This document shows, in pieces, positions 1 through 6,681 of a stretch of DNA of 17,073 nt (within the stretch, counting starts at the first letter, position 1; the number at the start of each line of letters is the position of its first letter). The stretch is from NCBI GenBank assembly GCA_018713805.1, contig DVOF01000029.1, positions 1 to 17,073 on the forward strand, read 5' to 3'. The DNA is from Candidatus Aphodoplasma excrementigallinarum. Its GTDB lineage: Bacteria; Bacillota; Clostridia; UBA1381; UMGS1253. The notes beneath the pieces were generated by a model, which saw only the letters and a list, made by a program, of their open reading frames with translations, was not told the DNA's origin and did no database searches. Both the position numbers and the translations under genes were made by a program.

Positions 1-282
1 CGCGATCATACCCATCAATAGACCAGGCGCGATACCGGGCCGGTCCGCGATCGAGTACGCGATTGCCGCGCCCATCACGCCGGGCAGAAGCTGCATGCCG
101 TATGTGCCGAGCGTAACCGCCGCCTGCCAGATGTTGTAGCCCGCTTTATAGTCCGTAATGGTAGATGGGTTCCCGCCGAATATATTTCCGATTGCGATCA
201 GCAGGCCGGAAGCAACGACCAGCGGGAGCATGAACGAAATACCCGTTAAGGCGTGTTTCTTAATCTGTAACTTCTTCCACAT
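1..282 (-). CDS. PTS fructose-type EIIC permease, N-terminal part (cut by window edge)
   Basis: This is the first 94 codons of a membrane permease subunit of a fructose/mannitol-family phosphotransferase system. EIIC forms the sugar channel and hands the incoming sugar to EIIB for phosphorylation. Translation from the ATG at 282-280 begins MWKKLQIKKHALTGISFMLP, followed by a hydrophobic segment (about residues 16-35) and the stretch ADRPGIAPGLLMG (residues about 80-92). The ALTGISFMLP and DRPGIAPGL motifs are characteristic of the fructose EIIC family. The start is fixed by an AGGAGG ribosome binding site six bases upstream. The gene follows EIIB after 36 bases and is the last visible member of the operon. 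The C-terminal three quarters lie outside the window, so completeness and exact substrate cannot be judged. Family assignment is firm; fructose as the sugar is inferred. Confidence 0.9.
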   Translation of the reverse strand, partial: MWKKLQIKKHALTGISFMLPLVVASGLLIAIGNIFGGNPSTITDYKAGYNIWQAAVTLGTYGMQLLPGVMGAAIAYSIADRPGIAPGLLMGMIA

Positions 283-318
283 AACCTTCCTCCTGTCCGC
301 CGCATACGCGGCTGTCTT

Positions 319-630
319 TTACAAGCCCAATTCCGCTTGAATTTTGTTGATCAGCGCCTTCGGCGACTTGATCGCAATGTGGGTCGGCACCTCGACGATG
401 CGCTTTCCCTTGAACCGTTCCTTGCCGCCGACCTTGATGTCCGCTGCAATGATGACAACGTCCGCCGCGGCGATGTCTGCCGCCGTGAGCTCGTCCTCCG
501 TGCCGATAGTCCCCTGCGTTTCAATGTGTACCTCGTGGCCCAGCTCCGTTGCCGCGTTTACGAGTTTTTCCTTTGCGATGTACGTATGGGCAATCCCGGA
601 CGTACATGCTGCAATCCCTACGATTTTCAT
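319..630 (-). CDS. PTS fructose-type EIIB component
   Basis: A 103-residue cytoplasmic phosphocarrier that takes phosphate from EIIA onto a cysteine and passes it to the sugar bound by EIIC. It begins MKIVGIAACTSGIAHTYIAK; Cys9 in the ACTSGIAHTY loop is the expected phosphorylation site of the PTS_IIB_fruc family. The later segment TQGTIGTEDELTAADIAAAD, ending just before a hydrophobic strand, is also typical. Its length matches a stand-alone EIIB; in many relatives the B domain is fused to EIIA and/or EIIC. An AAAGGAG ribosome binding site lies nine bases upstream. It sits 71 bases after EIIA and 36 bases before EIIC. Substrate specificity (fructose, mannose or a related sugar) cannot be settled from this domain. 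Confidence 0.93.
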   Translation of the reverse strand: MKIVGIAACTSGIAHTYIAKEKLVNAATELGHEVHIETQGTIGTEDELTAADIAAADVVIIAADIKVGGKERFKGKRIVEVPTHIAIKSPKALINKIQAELGL

Positions 631-662
631 GGTTGTTTGCTCCTTTCTGCCTTTTATTTTTA

Positions 663-689
663 GCCTGCCGCTTTTCTCCGTCCGCAGGC
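663..689 (-). other. Intercistronic hairpin between EIIA and EIIB
   Basis: GCCTGC at 663-668 is complementary to GCAGGC at 684-689, giving a 6-bp stem with a 15-base loop in the 71-base EIIA-EIIB gap, the longest gap of the operon. On the coding (minus) strand the stem is followed by TAAAAATAAAA rather than a run of T, so it does not look like a terminator. It could slow or protect the transcript at this point. The stem is short and may be fortuitous. Confidence 0.3.
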
Positions 690-701
690 ATTTTTACAGG
701 T

Positions 702-1157
702 TTATTCCTCGGAAAAGATCTCCACAATCTCCTCGGGCGTCTCCGCCTTTGTCAGCCGCTCACACGTCTGCGCGTTGGCAAGCTTGCGCGCCATCGACGA
801 GAGAAGCCGCACATGGCCGCCTGTCTTATCCGCTTCGTCGACCGCCAGCAAAACAACCAGCGTCACCGGCGCGTCGTCAAACGTCTCCCAGTCGGTCACG
901 CCGCCCTTAACACGCCCGATCGCAACCGTTGTTTCCTTTACAAACTTCGACTTGCCGTGCGGGATGGCAATCCCGTTTCCGATGCCGGTCGAGGACACCG
1001 CCTCGCGCTCGTACACGTCGTCCAAAAACGCCTTCTTATCCGTCAGCGCGCCGCTGCTCATCAGCACGTCCGCCAGCTCGTCGAGCACCTGCTCCTTGGT
1101 GTTGCCCGCTATGTTAAGCTTGATGTGTTCTTTTTTCAATACGTCTGCAATTGCCAT
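702..1157 (-). CDS. PTS fructose/mannitol-type EIIA component
   Basis: A 151-residue cytoplasmic protein of the PTS_EIIA_2 (fructose/mannitol) family, which accepts phosphate from HPr on a histidine and donates it to EIIB. The active-site motif is IAIPHGKS, with the histidine at residue 67 of the start chosen here, preceded by STGIGNG as usual in the family. Two ATGs lie close together (1163 and 1157). The AGGAGG at 1165-1170 is one base from the first but seven from the second, so I chose 1157; with 1163 the protein gains two residues and overlaps the EI stop by four bases. The EIIA module at the C-terminus of the operon's regulator is visibly related (STEVGKGIALPHGHS). Domain call is firm; sugar specificity is inferred only. 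Confidence 0.93.
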   Translation of the reverse strand: MAIADVLKKEHIKLNIAGNTKEQVLDELADVLMSSGALTDKKAFLDDVYEREAVSSTGIGNGIAIPHGKSKFVKETTVAIGRVKGGVTDWETFDDAPVTLVVLLAVDEADKTGGHVRLLSSMARKLANAQTCERLTKAETPEEIVEIFSEE

Positions 1158-1159
1158 GC

Positions 1160-2836
1160 TCATGCCTCCTCCAACATATCTGAAATAACTGCTTCATCCT
1201 CCTGCGCCAGCACCCGCTCAGCAAGCGCGCGCGCATCCTTTAAATCCGTGTTGCGGATTTTGTACTTGATCCGTCCCACCATGGGGAGCGGAACGCTGAA
1301 TTTTTTGAGCCCAAAGCCCAAAAGCAGCTTCGTGAAGCGCAAGTCCGCCGCCAAATCGCCGCATACGCTGACCTCGATACCGGCCTGCGCGCCCGCTTCG
1401 ATCACATGGGCGAGCATCCGCAGCACAGCCGGGTGGCACGGGTTATACACCTTCTGCACCTGCGCGTTGCCGCGGTCCGCCGACATAATGTACTGCACCA
1501 GGTCGTTTGTGCCGATGCTGAAAAAGTCGCAGTGCCCTGCAAGCTGCTGCGCCAGGATGGCGCTTGCCGGCGTTTCGATCATAATGCCGAGCTGGGCGTC
1601 CTCGCAATAGGGGGTGCCCGCCTGCTTAAGCCGTGCCCGCACCTGCTCCAGAATTGCCCGTGTGTCCTCGATCTCGTGCAGGCTCGTTACCATCGGGAGC
1701 ATGATTTTCACACGCTTATCCGCCGCCGCGGTCAAAATCGCCTCCAGCTGCTCTTCAAAGATTTCCCTGTTTTGCAGGCAGAGCCGGATACCGCGGTTGC
1801 CCAAAAACGGGTTCTCCTCCTGCGGCATATTCAGGTAGGCAATCTGCTTGTCGCCGCCGATGTCGAGCGTCCTGATGATGACCATGTTGGGCGCCGCCGC
1901 GTCGATTACCTGCCGGTAGGCCTCCCGCTGCTCCTCGACTGTGGGCTTTTTCGTTTCCGACGAGTACAAAAACTCGGACCGGAACAGCCCCACGCCGTCG
2001 TACTGCACCTCGCCGGCGCCCTTCATATCCTGCGGCTTGCCGACGTTGATGCAGACGGAAATGCGCGACCCATCGAGCGTATGGGCCATCTCGTCTTTGA
2101 CCGTGCCGATCTGCGCCTGCAAAAGCCGGTCTTCCTCCACTCTTTTTTCAAAAGCTACGCGCGTCTTTTCGTCCGGGCTGACGACAAATTCGCCTGTATA
2201 CCCGTCCAAATAGCCCTCCGCGCCTTCTTCTACCTGCTCCATGATTCCCTTTGCGCCGACGACCGCCGGGATTCCGAGCGACTTTGCCAGAATCACCGTG
2301 TGCGACGTCGCGCCGCCCATCTCGGTCACAAGGCCCGCCAGCCGCGACGCGTCAAACTGCATCGTGTCGACCGGCGTCAGCTCATGCGCCGCAAGCAGGA
2401 ATGGGGTTGTTCCCTGCGGCAGCGCATAGCTGGTTTGTTCCCCCGAAACGGCGGTAGCGAGCATCTCGCCAATATATCTGATATCGTCCGCACGCTGGCG
2501 CATATACTCGCCGCCTTTGGATGCTAATATCTCACTGAGTTTCTTCGTTTCCTCCACCGCCGCCTGCGCGGCCGGCGTCCCGGCGTCGATTGCCGCCTGT
2601 ACCGGCGTGAGGAGCATGGGGTCCTCGAGCAGCATTTCATAGGCGGAAAAGATTTTCGCCTGCTCCTCGCCCAGCTCGCGCAGCGTCTTGTCATAGAGTG
2701 CGCGTACCCGCCCGAGACACAGCGCCGCCGCTTCCTCCAGGCTGCGCTGCGCCGCGCCGCCCGCTTCCTTCCGGTAGAGCACGACCGGCCCCTGCGCAAT
2801 CCCGGGCGCGCCCGGAATACCTTTTAATTCCTTCAT
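1160..2836 (-). CDS. ptsI: PTS enzyme I (phosphoenolpyruvate-protein phosphotransferase)
   Basis: A 558-residue soluble enzyme that autophosphorylates from PEP and phosphorylates HPr, the entry step of the PTS. The N-terminal part (about 1-140) begins KGIPGAPGIAQGPV, typical of EI. The phosphohistidine motif is MGGATSHTVILAKSLGIP, with His179. The PEP-binding TIM-barrel region follows, with TLDIGGDKQIAYL, NPFLGNRGIRLCL, MIETPAS, FFSIGTNDLVQY and the CGDLA cysteine motif near the C-terminus. Length is close to the usual 570. The ribosome binding site GGGGTGA overlaps the HPr stop codon six bases before the ATG, so translation is probably coupled to HPr. Whether this is the cell's only EI or a dedicated copy cannot be told from the window. 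All expected catalytic motifs are present. Confidence 0.97.
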   Translation of the reverse strand: MKELKGIPGAPGIAQGPVVLYRKEAGGAAQRSLEEAAALCLGRVRALYDKTLRELGEEQAKIFSAYEMLLEDPMLLTPVQAAIDAGTPAAQAAVEETKKLSEILASKGGEYMRQRADDIRYIGEMLATAVSGEQTSYALPQGTTPFLLAAHELTPVDTMQFDASRLAGLVTEMGGATSHTVILAKSLGIPAVVGAKGIMEQVEEGAEGYLDGYTGEFVVSPDEKTRVAFEKRVEEDRLLQAQIGTVKDEMAHTLDGSRISVCINVGKPQDMKGAGEVQYDGVGLFRSEFLYSSETKKPTVEEQREAYRQVIDAAAPNMVIIRTLDIGGDKQIAYLNMPQEENPFLGNRGIRLCLQNREIFEEQLEAILTAAADKRVKIMLPMVTSLHEIEDTRAILEQVRARLKQAGTPYCEDAQLGIMIETPASAILAQQLAGHCDFFSIGTNDLVQYIMSADRGNAQVQKVYNPCHPAVLRMLAHVIEAGAQAGIEVSVCGDLAADLRFTKLLLGFGLKKFSVPLPMVGRIKYKIRNTDLKDARALAERVLAQEDEAVISDMLEEA

Positions 2837-2842
2837 CTGCCA

Positions 2843-3100
2843 TCACCCCGCCATATCTAAAGTTTTTACCAATGTGTCGATCGCTTCCTGTTCGTCCTCG
2901 CCCTCGGCGCGCAGCTCGATCACATCGCCCTTTTCCGCGCCGACGCAAAGCACCATCAAAATACTCTTTGCCTCGTATTCGTTGCCGTCCTTTACAATTG
3001 CGATCTGGCTCTTGAACTTGCTCGCCGCCTTGCAGAAGTCGGCGGCCGGCCTTGCGTGAAGGCCCTCCTCGTTTTTGATTTGATACTGAACGCTAACCAT
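2843..3100 (-). CDS. ptsH: HPr phosphocarrier protein
   Basis: An 85-residue small phosphocarrier that moves phosphate from EI (His to His) to EIIA and to PTS-controlled regulators. The signature EEGLHARPAADF places the active histidine at residue 15. The regulatory serine site is at Ser46 in AKSILMVL, so it could also be modified by HPr kinase, as in Firmicutes carbon catabolite control. Both sites being intact argues for a fully functional HPr rather than a PTS-like paralogue that has lost one of them. A small difference is LCVGAEKGD where many relatives have LGVGA. The AAGGAGG ribosome binding site overlaps the regulator's TAA stop, with eight bases to the ATG, and enzyme I begins six bases after the stop. 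This is HPr-regulator-operon architecture rather than a free-standing ptsHI pair. Confidence 0.96.
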   Translation of the reverse strand: MVSVQYQIKNEEGLHARPAADFCKAASKFKSQIAIVKDGNEYEAKSILMVLCVGAEKGDVIELRAEGEDEQEAIDTLVKTLDMAG

Positions 3101-3113
3101 ACGTATTACCTCC

Positions 3114-5120
3114 TTACCAGTTTTCCAACAGATTCACGACTTCGCCTTCGTCGCGCAGGGCGCGCAGCCGCGCCTGTGCGGCGGCGTCCTCCATAAATCC
3201 GACGAAGGATTTATAAAATTTTATGATTTCGTCCTTCATGCCCTTTTCCTCGTCCAGGTCGACCGCCAGCAGAAATACCAAATCCACCTCGTCGCTCCCT
3301 TCGAACCATTCCATCGGCTCCCTGAGCTTTGCAACAGCAACCACAGAACGGTTTACGAACTGTGAATGTCCGTGCGGCAGGGCGATCCCTTTCCCGACCT
3401 CGGTCGAGGTATGCGCCTCCCGCTCCAGGACGGACGCTTCAAACCCATGCGTCACATAGCCGAGGTTTTCCAGCCGCGTGCACATGCTGCTCAGCAGCTC
3501 GTTTTTGCTTGCAGCCCCTGCCTCCAGCCAGACCAGCTCCCGCGCAAACAGCGTCCGCGCCGGCATAATCCGCGCCGGGCCGTCTTTCACGCTGCGTTTT
3601 GCCGCGCGCACCTTCCGCATCTGCTCCTCGATTTTTGCAATGTCGCCGCCATCGAGCAGGTGCGCAACCGTGACCATCGGCTTGCCGAGGGTGCTGCCGT
3701 CCATCGGGACGGTGGTAATCACAAAGTCACAGGGTTCGTTCCGGATGCTTCTCCGGTCCCGGTTTGACAGTACCGCCGTGATCCGGAGTTCCGGCAGGGC
3801 GCGCTCTATCTTCTCGCGCAGGATCTGCGAAATACCGATCCCATAGTCGCATACGATGCAGGCGCGCAGGTTTGCGCTGCTCCGCTCGATCGCACCGCCG
3901 ATGTGAAGTGCAAGATAGGCAACCTCGTGTTCGTTGACGTCAAGGCGCAGCTCCTTTTCGAATATATTGCCGGCCGACCACGCCATCGCCATCAGGTTCG
4001 GGTATTTTGTCTTGATCTGCCGAAGCAGCGGGTTTTTAAACCCCGTCCGGTACTTGAGCCGGGCAATCATGGCCTTAAGCTGTAAGAACATCTGCGTGAC
4101 AAAAAATTTGTCGTCCCGCAGGTCTACATTCGTAATTGCGCTGACCAGGTTCACAAACTTGACCGTCAGCTGGCAAAGCTCGACGTTGGCGGCTTCATAA
4201 GTGCGGCGGCAGCGGTCGTTTTCAAAGCCCTGCACCTCGCTGACCGCAATCACAAACAGCAGAAACGCCCGTTCTTCTGGTGGAAGCTGTACGCCGAAGC
4301 GTCTTTGCAGCTCCTCCGCCAATGCAGCGGCCACCATTTCGTCGGAAAGCCCGTCCGTTTTACAGGGCGGCGTAAGCGGCACTTGTGCTATTTTACCCTT
4401 TCTGGGCCGAATGATACATAAAGCGGCCAATAACAGCAGGGCAACATGCGACGTATAGCTGAACCGGAAGCCGAACCGCGTTTCAATTTCGCCGGCCGCC
4501 TCTGCGACGTTGTCCACATCAAAGCCCTCCAGCACATTGCAAAGCGCGCTGTATTCGCGCTCGTCCAGCGCGGCGAACCGCGAGCTGCGGCGCCCTCCGG
4601 ACTGGGCGATCTCATCTTTATATTCCAGATAGAAATCCAGCAGCGCAAGCCGGTAATTAAACTCGCTGTACTGGATGGAAATGCCCTTGCCGCGGCGGCG
4701 CTCAAACACGATCCGGTTTTTGAAAAACCATGCGCTTGCCGCCTCCAAAATTTTGTCGAGCTGGGTGCGGCTGATGTAGTATTGCTCCGCCAGCCGCTGC
4801 GCCGTCAGGCTGCCATGCCGGAAAAGCTGCCCAAGAATGAAAAATAAAATTTTTCTGTCTTCCTCCGCGTCTGCTTCGCTGACGATTCCGCTATGTAACA
4901 GCTTTTCCCATTCTGGTTCATTTATGCAGGCGCGCACGCCAAGATGCGGCTTAGACTCAAGGCTTCCCATGTTTTTTTCTTCCAAAAATTCACGTATCGC
5001 CGCTATGTCGTTGCGAATCGTTTTTACCGATACGCCGAGCAGGTCTGCAAGCTCCTGAAAGGTCGTAAACCCTTCCGCCTGATGCAAAGCTTTTAAAATC
5101 TGAATCTGTCTTTTTGTCAT
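3114..5120 (-). CDS. BglG/MtlR-family PRD transcriptional regulator with EIIB- and EIIA-like domains
   Basis: A 668-residue regulator of PTS operons whose activity is set by phosphorylation of its PTS modules. Visible domains: an N-terminal winged HTH (about 1-60, QELADLLGVSVKTIRNDIAAI), a second Mga/HTH-like region (about 85-150), two PTS regulation domains (about 185-410, with EHEVAYLALHIGGAIER ending PRD2), a GatB-like EIIB module (about 418-510, Cys424 in VCDYGIGIS) and a C-terminal EIIA module (about 525-665, His583 in GIALPHGHS). The DNA-binding HTH rather than an RNA-binding CAT domain makes it a MtlR/LicR-type activator, not a BglG-type antiterminator. In PRD2 the first histidine of the usual H-L-K pattern appears as Gln348. 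It is first in the operon and probably controls the PTS genes behind it. Target operator and inducing sugar are unknown. Confidence 0.93.
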   Translation of the reverse strand: MTKRQIQILKALHQAEGFTTFQELADLLGVSVKTIRNDIAAIREFLEEKNMGSLESKPHLGVRACINEPEWEKLLHSGIVSEADAEEDRKILFFILGQLFRHGSLTAQRLAEQYYISRTQLDKILEAASAWFFKNRIVFERRRGKGISIQYSEFNYRLALLDFYLEYKDEIAQSGGRRSSRFAALDEREYSALCNVLEGFDVDNVAEAAGEIETRFGFRFSYTSHVALLLLAALCIIRPRKGKIAQVPLTPPCKTDGLSDEMVAAALAEELQRRFGVQLPPEERAFLLFVIAVSEVQGFENDRCRRTYEAANVELCQLTVKFVNLVSAITNVDLRDDKFFVTQMFLQLKAMIARLKYRTGFKNPLLRQIKTKYPNLMAMAWSAGNIFEKELRLDVNEHEVAYLALHIGGAIERSSANLRACIVCDYGIGISQILREKIERALPELRITAVLSNRDRRSIRNEPCDFVITTVPMDGSTLGKPMVTVAHLLDGGDIAKIEEQMRKVRAAKRSVKDGPARIMPARTLFARELVWLEAGAASKNELLSSMCTRLENLGYVTHGFEASVLEREAHTSTEVGKGIALPHGHSQFVNRSVVAVAKLREPMEWFEGSDEVDLVFLLAVDLDEEKGMKDEIIKFYKSFVGFMEDAAAQARLRALRDEGEVVNLLENW

Positions 5121-5164
5121 GGTAACCGATCCCTTCCGCTTGCTTCCCTCCCCTTTCTGGTTTC

Positions 5165-5170
5165 ATTATA
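5165..5170 (-). promoter_or_regulatory. -10 element of the PTS operon promoter
   Basis: A perfect TATAAT reads on the minus strand 45 bases before the regulator's ATG, in the context CTGTATAATG. No good -35 box lies at 16-18 bases (AATTAC is what stands at 17), which would fit a promoter that needs an activator, such as the regulator it precedes. That dependence is inference. Confidence 0.55.
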
Positions 5171-5411
5171 CAGAGGTTTTGGGGCAAGTAATTTTAAATT
5201 TTTGACACATTTGGGAAAAATCAAGCAAAATATGCAACGATACTGTTTTTCCGATTGTTAAAAAAATATCTGGTAGTAATACATACCATTTTTTCTGCGC
5301 TTCAAACAGAAAGGCAAAAATTTTTTCCCGTTTCTACAAAATCCGTACCATTTGTCCCAGCTGCCCCATACAACAAAATATTGTTTGATAGTCAATTTTC
5401 TCACTTTGTTA
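5171..5411. other. AT-rich intergenic spacer without a convincing gene
   Basis: This stretch is clearly richer in A and T than its surroundings. I see no ribosome binding site followed by a believable reading frame on either strand. The only structure is a weak hairpin at 5271-5288 (TGGTA, 8-base loop, TACCA) followed by six T on the plus strand. An upstream TTGACA at 5202-5207 has only a poor -10 partner (CAAAAT at 18 bases). Confidence 0.5.
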
Positions 5412-5440
5412 TTGACATATAGTGTGTTATGTGATATTAT
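5412..5440 (+). promoter_or_regulatory. Strong sigma-A-type promoter of the candidate small RNA
   Basis: TTGACA at 5412-5417 is separated by exactly 17 bases from TATTAT at 5435-5440. TG at 5432-5433 adds an extended -10. Transcription should start near 5446-5448. No coding region with a proper ribosome binding site follows before the terminator at 5637-5668. Confidence 0.8.
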
Positions 5441-5446
5441 GTTCAT

Positions 5447-5668
5447 GAAATTTTTCTTTTCATCCACGTAGAGGTCCACTTCTTTTTTCTCAGACAAAAA
5501 GGAGTGCAGCAAACCGACAGTACAGTATATAGCGCAAAATTGGGTTTTGTACTGTGGCTGCGCAGCATGGGGGTCTGCGTGTGCGGCCGTTCTCTATGGT
5601 TTGCTGTTTTTGACCACTTCATGTTACAACTTTCGTAAAAACCAGACATATGTATATGTCTGGTTTTT
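5447..5668 (+). ncRNA. Candidate structured small RNA of about 220 nt, family not recognised
   Basis: A self-contained transcription unit: consensus promoter at 5412-5440, then about 220 bases, then a hairpin terminator at 5637-5668. The middle folds as a three-way junction. The closing helix P1 pairs CAGCAAACC (5507-5515) with GGTTTGCTG (5598-5606) and continues, past a 6-base GGAGTG bulge, with CAAAAA (5495-5500) against TTTTTG (5607-5612). P2 pairs ACAGTACA (5517-5524) with TGTACTGT (5548-5555). P3 pairs 5556-5567 with 5576-5588 over 12 base pairs with one bulged G and an 8-base loop (TGGGGGTC). P3 includes a U-G and a G-U wobble, which pair only in the plus-strand RNA and so support this orientation. 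It lacks the SRP RNA tetraloop motif and tmRNA features. A 6S-like role is possible, but the branched fold does not match 6S well. Confidence 0.65.
5637..5668 (+). terminator. Perfect bidirectional hairpin terminator after the small RNA
   Basis: AAAAACCAGACATA (5637-5650) and TATGTCTGGTTTTT (5655-5668) form a perfect 14-bp inverted repeat around the loop TGTA. The T run makes it an intrinsic terminator on the plus strand. The leading A run gives the same on the minus strand. It isolates the candidate small RNA from the PAS/GNAT promoter that starts 12 bases later. Confidence 0.85.
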
Positions 5669-5680
5669 AATTTCCAATGG

Positions 5681-5709
5681 TTGCATAGAGCAAAAGAATC
5701 TGCTATAAT
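5681..5709 (+). promoter_or_regulatory. Promoter of the PAS/GNAT gene
   Basis: TTGCAT at 5681-5686 and TATAAT at 5704-5709 are 17 bases apart. Transcription would begin near 5716. This excludes the in-frame upstream TTG at 5681 as a translation start, because it is part of the -35 box. Confidence 0.8.
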
Positions 5710-5743
5710 GATTTGTACTTTAAAATATAGGAGGGACATGGGC

Positions 5744-6649
5744 ATGAATCTGCAAGACGCGTTTCAGAGTATCGTCGACCTGGACGACGCGCCGGTGGTC
5801 ATCACCGGCCTGGACCATACGATCGTCTATATGAACCCCGCGGCGCAGAGCCGGTACGCAAAGCGCGGCGGGGGCGCGCTCGTTGGGCAGAGTCTGCTTG
5901 CGTGCCACAACGAAAACTCGGTGAACGTGATAAAAGAAACGGTCGCGTGGTTCTTGCAGGACGCGCAAAACAATAAAAAGTACCTGTACCACCGGCACGG
6001 GTGTGATGTATATATGGTCGCAATCCGCGATGGGGCAGGGAAGCTGATAGGCTACTATGAAAAGCACGAGAGCCGAAAAAAAAGAAGTGCAATGATAAAA
6101 CAAGGGGGCCATACTATGATTTTGGAAACAGAGCGGCTTATGCTGCGGGAGACGACAAAAGACGATTTGCCGGCGCTGTGTAAGATATTGCAGGATAAAG
6201 AAGTGATGTATGCGTATGAGCACGCCTTTTCCGACGAGGAGGTGGCAGACTGGCTCGAGCAGCAATTCCGCCGCTACCACGACGACGGGTTTGGGCTTTG
6301 GGCTGTCATCAGCAAGGAAAACGGCGAGCTGATCGGGCAGTGCGGGCTCACCATGCAGGAGATACCGGGCCGGCGCGTCGTGGAGGTCGGATATCTGTTC
6401 AACAAGGCGTACTGGCACCAGGGCTATGCGACCGAGGCGGCCATCGCCTGCAAGGAATATGCGTTTTCTGTACTCGGCGTGAGCGAGGTATACTCCATCA
6501 TCCGCGACAACAACACCGCGTCGCAGAATGTCGCGCGGCGCAACGGCATGGAGGTATGCGGCCAGTTTACGAAACATTACTATGGCATGGACATGCCGCA
6601 CTTGATTTTTTGCGTCAAAAACCCGCATGGAAACGGCGGGAAGGAATAA
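5744..6649 (+). CDS. PAS domain joined in frame to a GNAT N-acetyltransferase
   Basis: A continuous 301-codon frame. Residues 1 to about 112 form a PAS sensor domain (APVVITGLDHTIVYMNPAAQ, then LVGQSLLACHNENS with Cys54-His55). Residues 125-301 form a complete RimJ/RimL-like GNAT domain (ILETERLMLRETTKDDLPAL; acetyl-CoA loop in WHQGYATEAA; DNNTASQNVARRNGM), which would acetylate a protein terminus or small molecule. The start at 5744 is eight bases after GGAGGG and is preferred to the ATG at 5738, which is only two bases away. The two halves meet at a run of eight A's (6077-6084). The GNAT half begins with its own ATG at 6116, seven bases after AAGGGGG. With seven A's the PAS frame would stop at TGA within four codons, leaving two separate genes. 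A true fusion, a recent or assembly indel, or slippage are all possible. Substrate and signal are unknown. Confidence 0.8.
   Translation: MNLQDAFQSIVDLDDAPVVITGLDHTIVYMNPAAQSRYAKRGGGALVGQSLLACHNENSVNVIKETVAWFLQDAQNNKKYLYHRHGCDVYMVAIRDGAGKLIGYYEKHESRKKRSAMIKQGGHTMILETERLMLRETTKDDLPALCKILQDKEVMYAYEHAFSDEEVADWLEQQFRRYHDDGFGLWAVISKENGELIGQCGLTMQEIPGRRVVEVGYLFNKAYWHQGYATEAAIACKEYAFSVLGVSEVYSIIRDNNTASQNVARRNGMEVCGQFTKHYYGMDMPHLIFCVKNPHGNGGKE
6102..6118 (+). promoter_or_regulatory. Internal ribosome binding site and start codon of the GNAT part
   Basis: AAGGGGG (6102-6108) stands seven bases before ATG (6116-6118). Initiation here gives a normal-length 177-residue GNAT protein, MILETERLMLRET onward, inside the longer PAS-GNAT frame. 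Confidence 0.65.
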
Positions 6650-6678
6650 AAAAACCGAAGGATACCTTCGGTTTTTTT
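6648..6678. terminator. Bidirectional terminator shared by the PAS/GNAT gene and rnpB
   Basis: An A7-CCGAAGG arm (6648-6661) and a CCTTCGG-T7 arm (6665-6678) form a 14-bp stem around ATA. On the plus strand it ends the PAS/GNAT transcript at its stop codon. On the minus strand the same hairpin with a T run follows the 3' end of rnpB by three bases. Confidence 0.9.
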
Positions 6679-6681
6679 AGT

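Noticed and set aside
549..2527. Long plus-strand frames opposite EIIA and enzyme I
   Set aside because: They are shadows of well-recognised minus-strand PTS genes and carry no domain of their own.
5202..5294. Second tiny transcript: TTGACA at 5202 with a hairpin plus six T at 5271-5294
   Set aside because: The -10 partner is poor (CAAAAT at 18 bases) and the stem is only five base pairs, so it is too weak to claim.
5258..5512. Minus-strand open frame of 84 codons in the AT-rich intergenic region
   Set aside because: No ribosome binding site, low-complexity Lys/Phe/Tyr-rich translation, and it runs through the strong plus-strand promoter at 5412-5440.
5447..5668. Assignment of the candidate RNA to 6S, SRP RNA or tmRNA
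   Set aside because: It has neither the SRP GGAA-loop domain nor a tRNA-like end, and the branched fold does not match the single bulged rod of 6S RNA, so I left the family open.
5443..5745. Minus-strand open frame of 100 codons opposite the candidate small RNA
   Set aside because: It crosses the terminator hairpin and the PAS/GNAT promoter, and its translation shows no domain. The paired helices explain the sequence better.
5720..6628. Minus-strand 302-codon frame opposite the PAS/GNAT gene
   Set aside because: The plus-strand frame has recognisable PAS and GNAT motifs, a promoter and a ribosome binding site; the opposite frame has none and reflects GC-rich codon bias.
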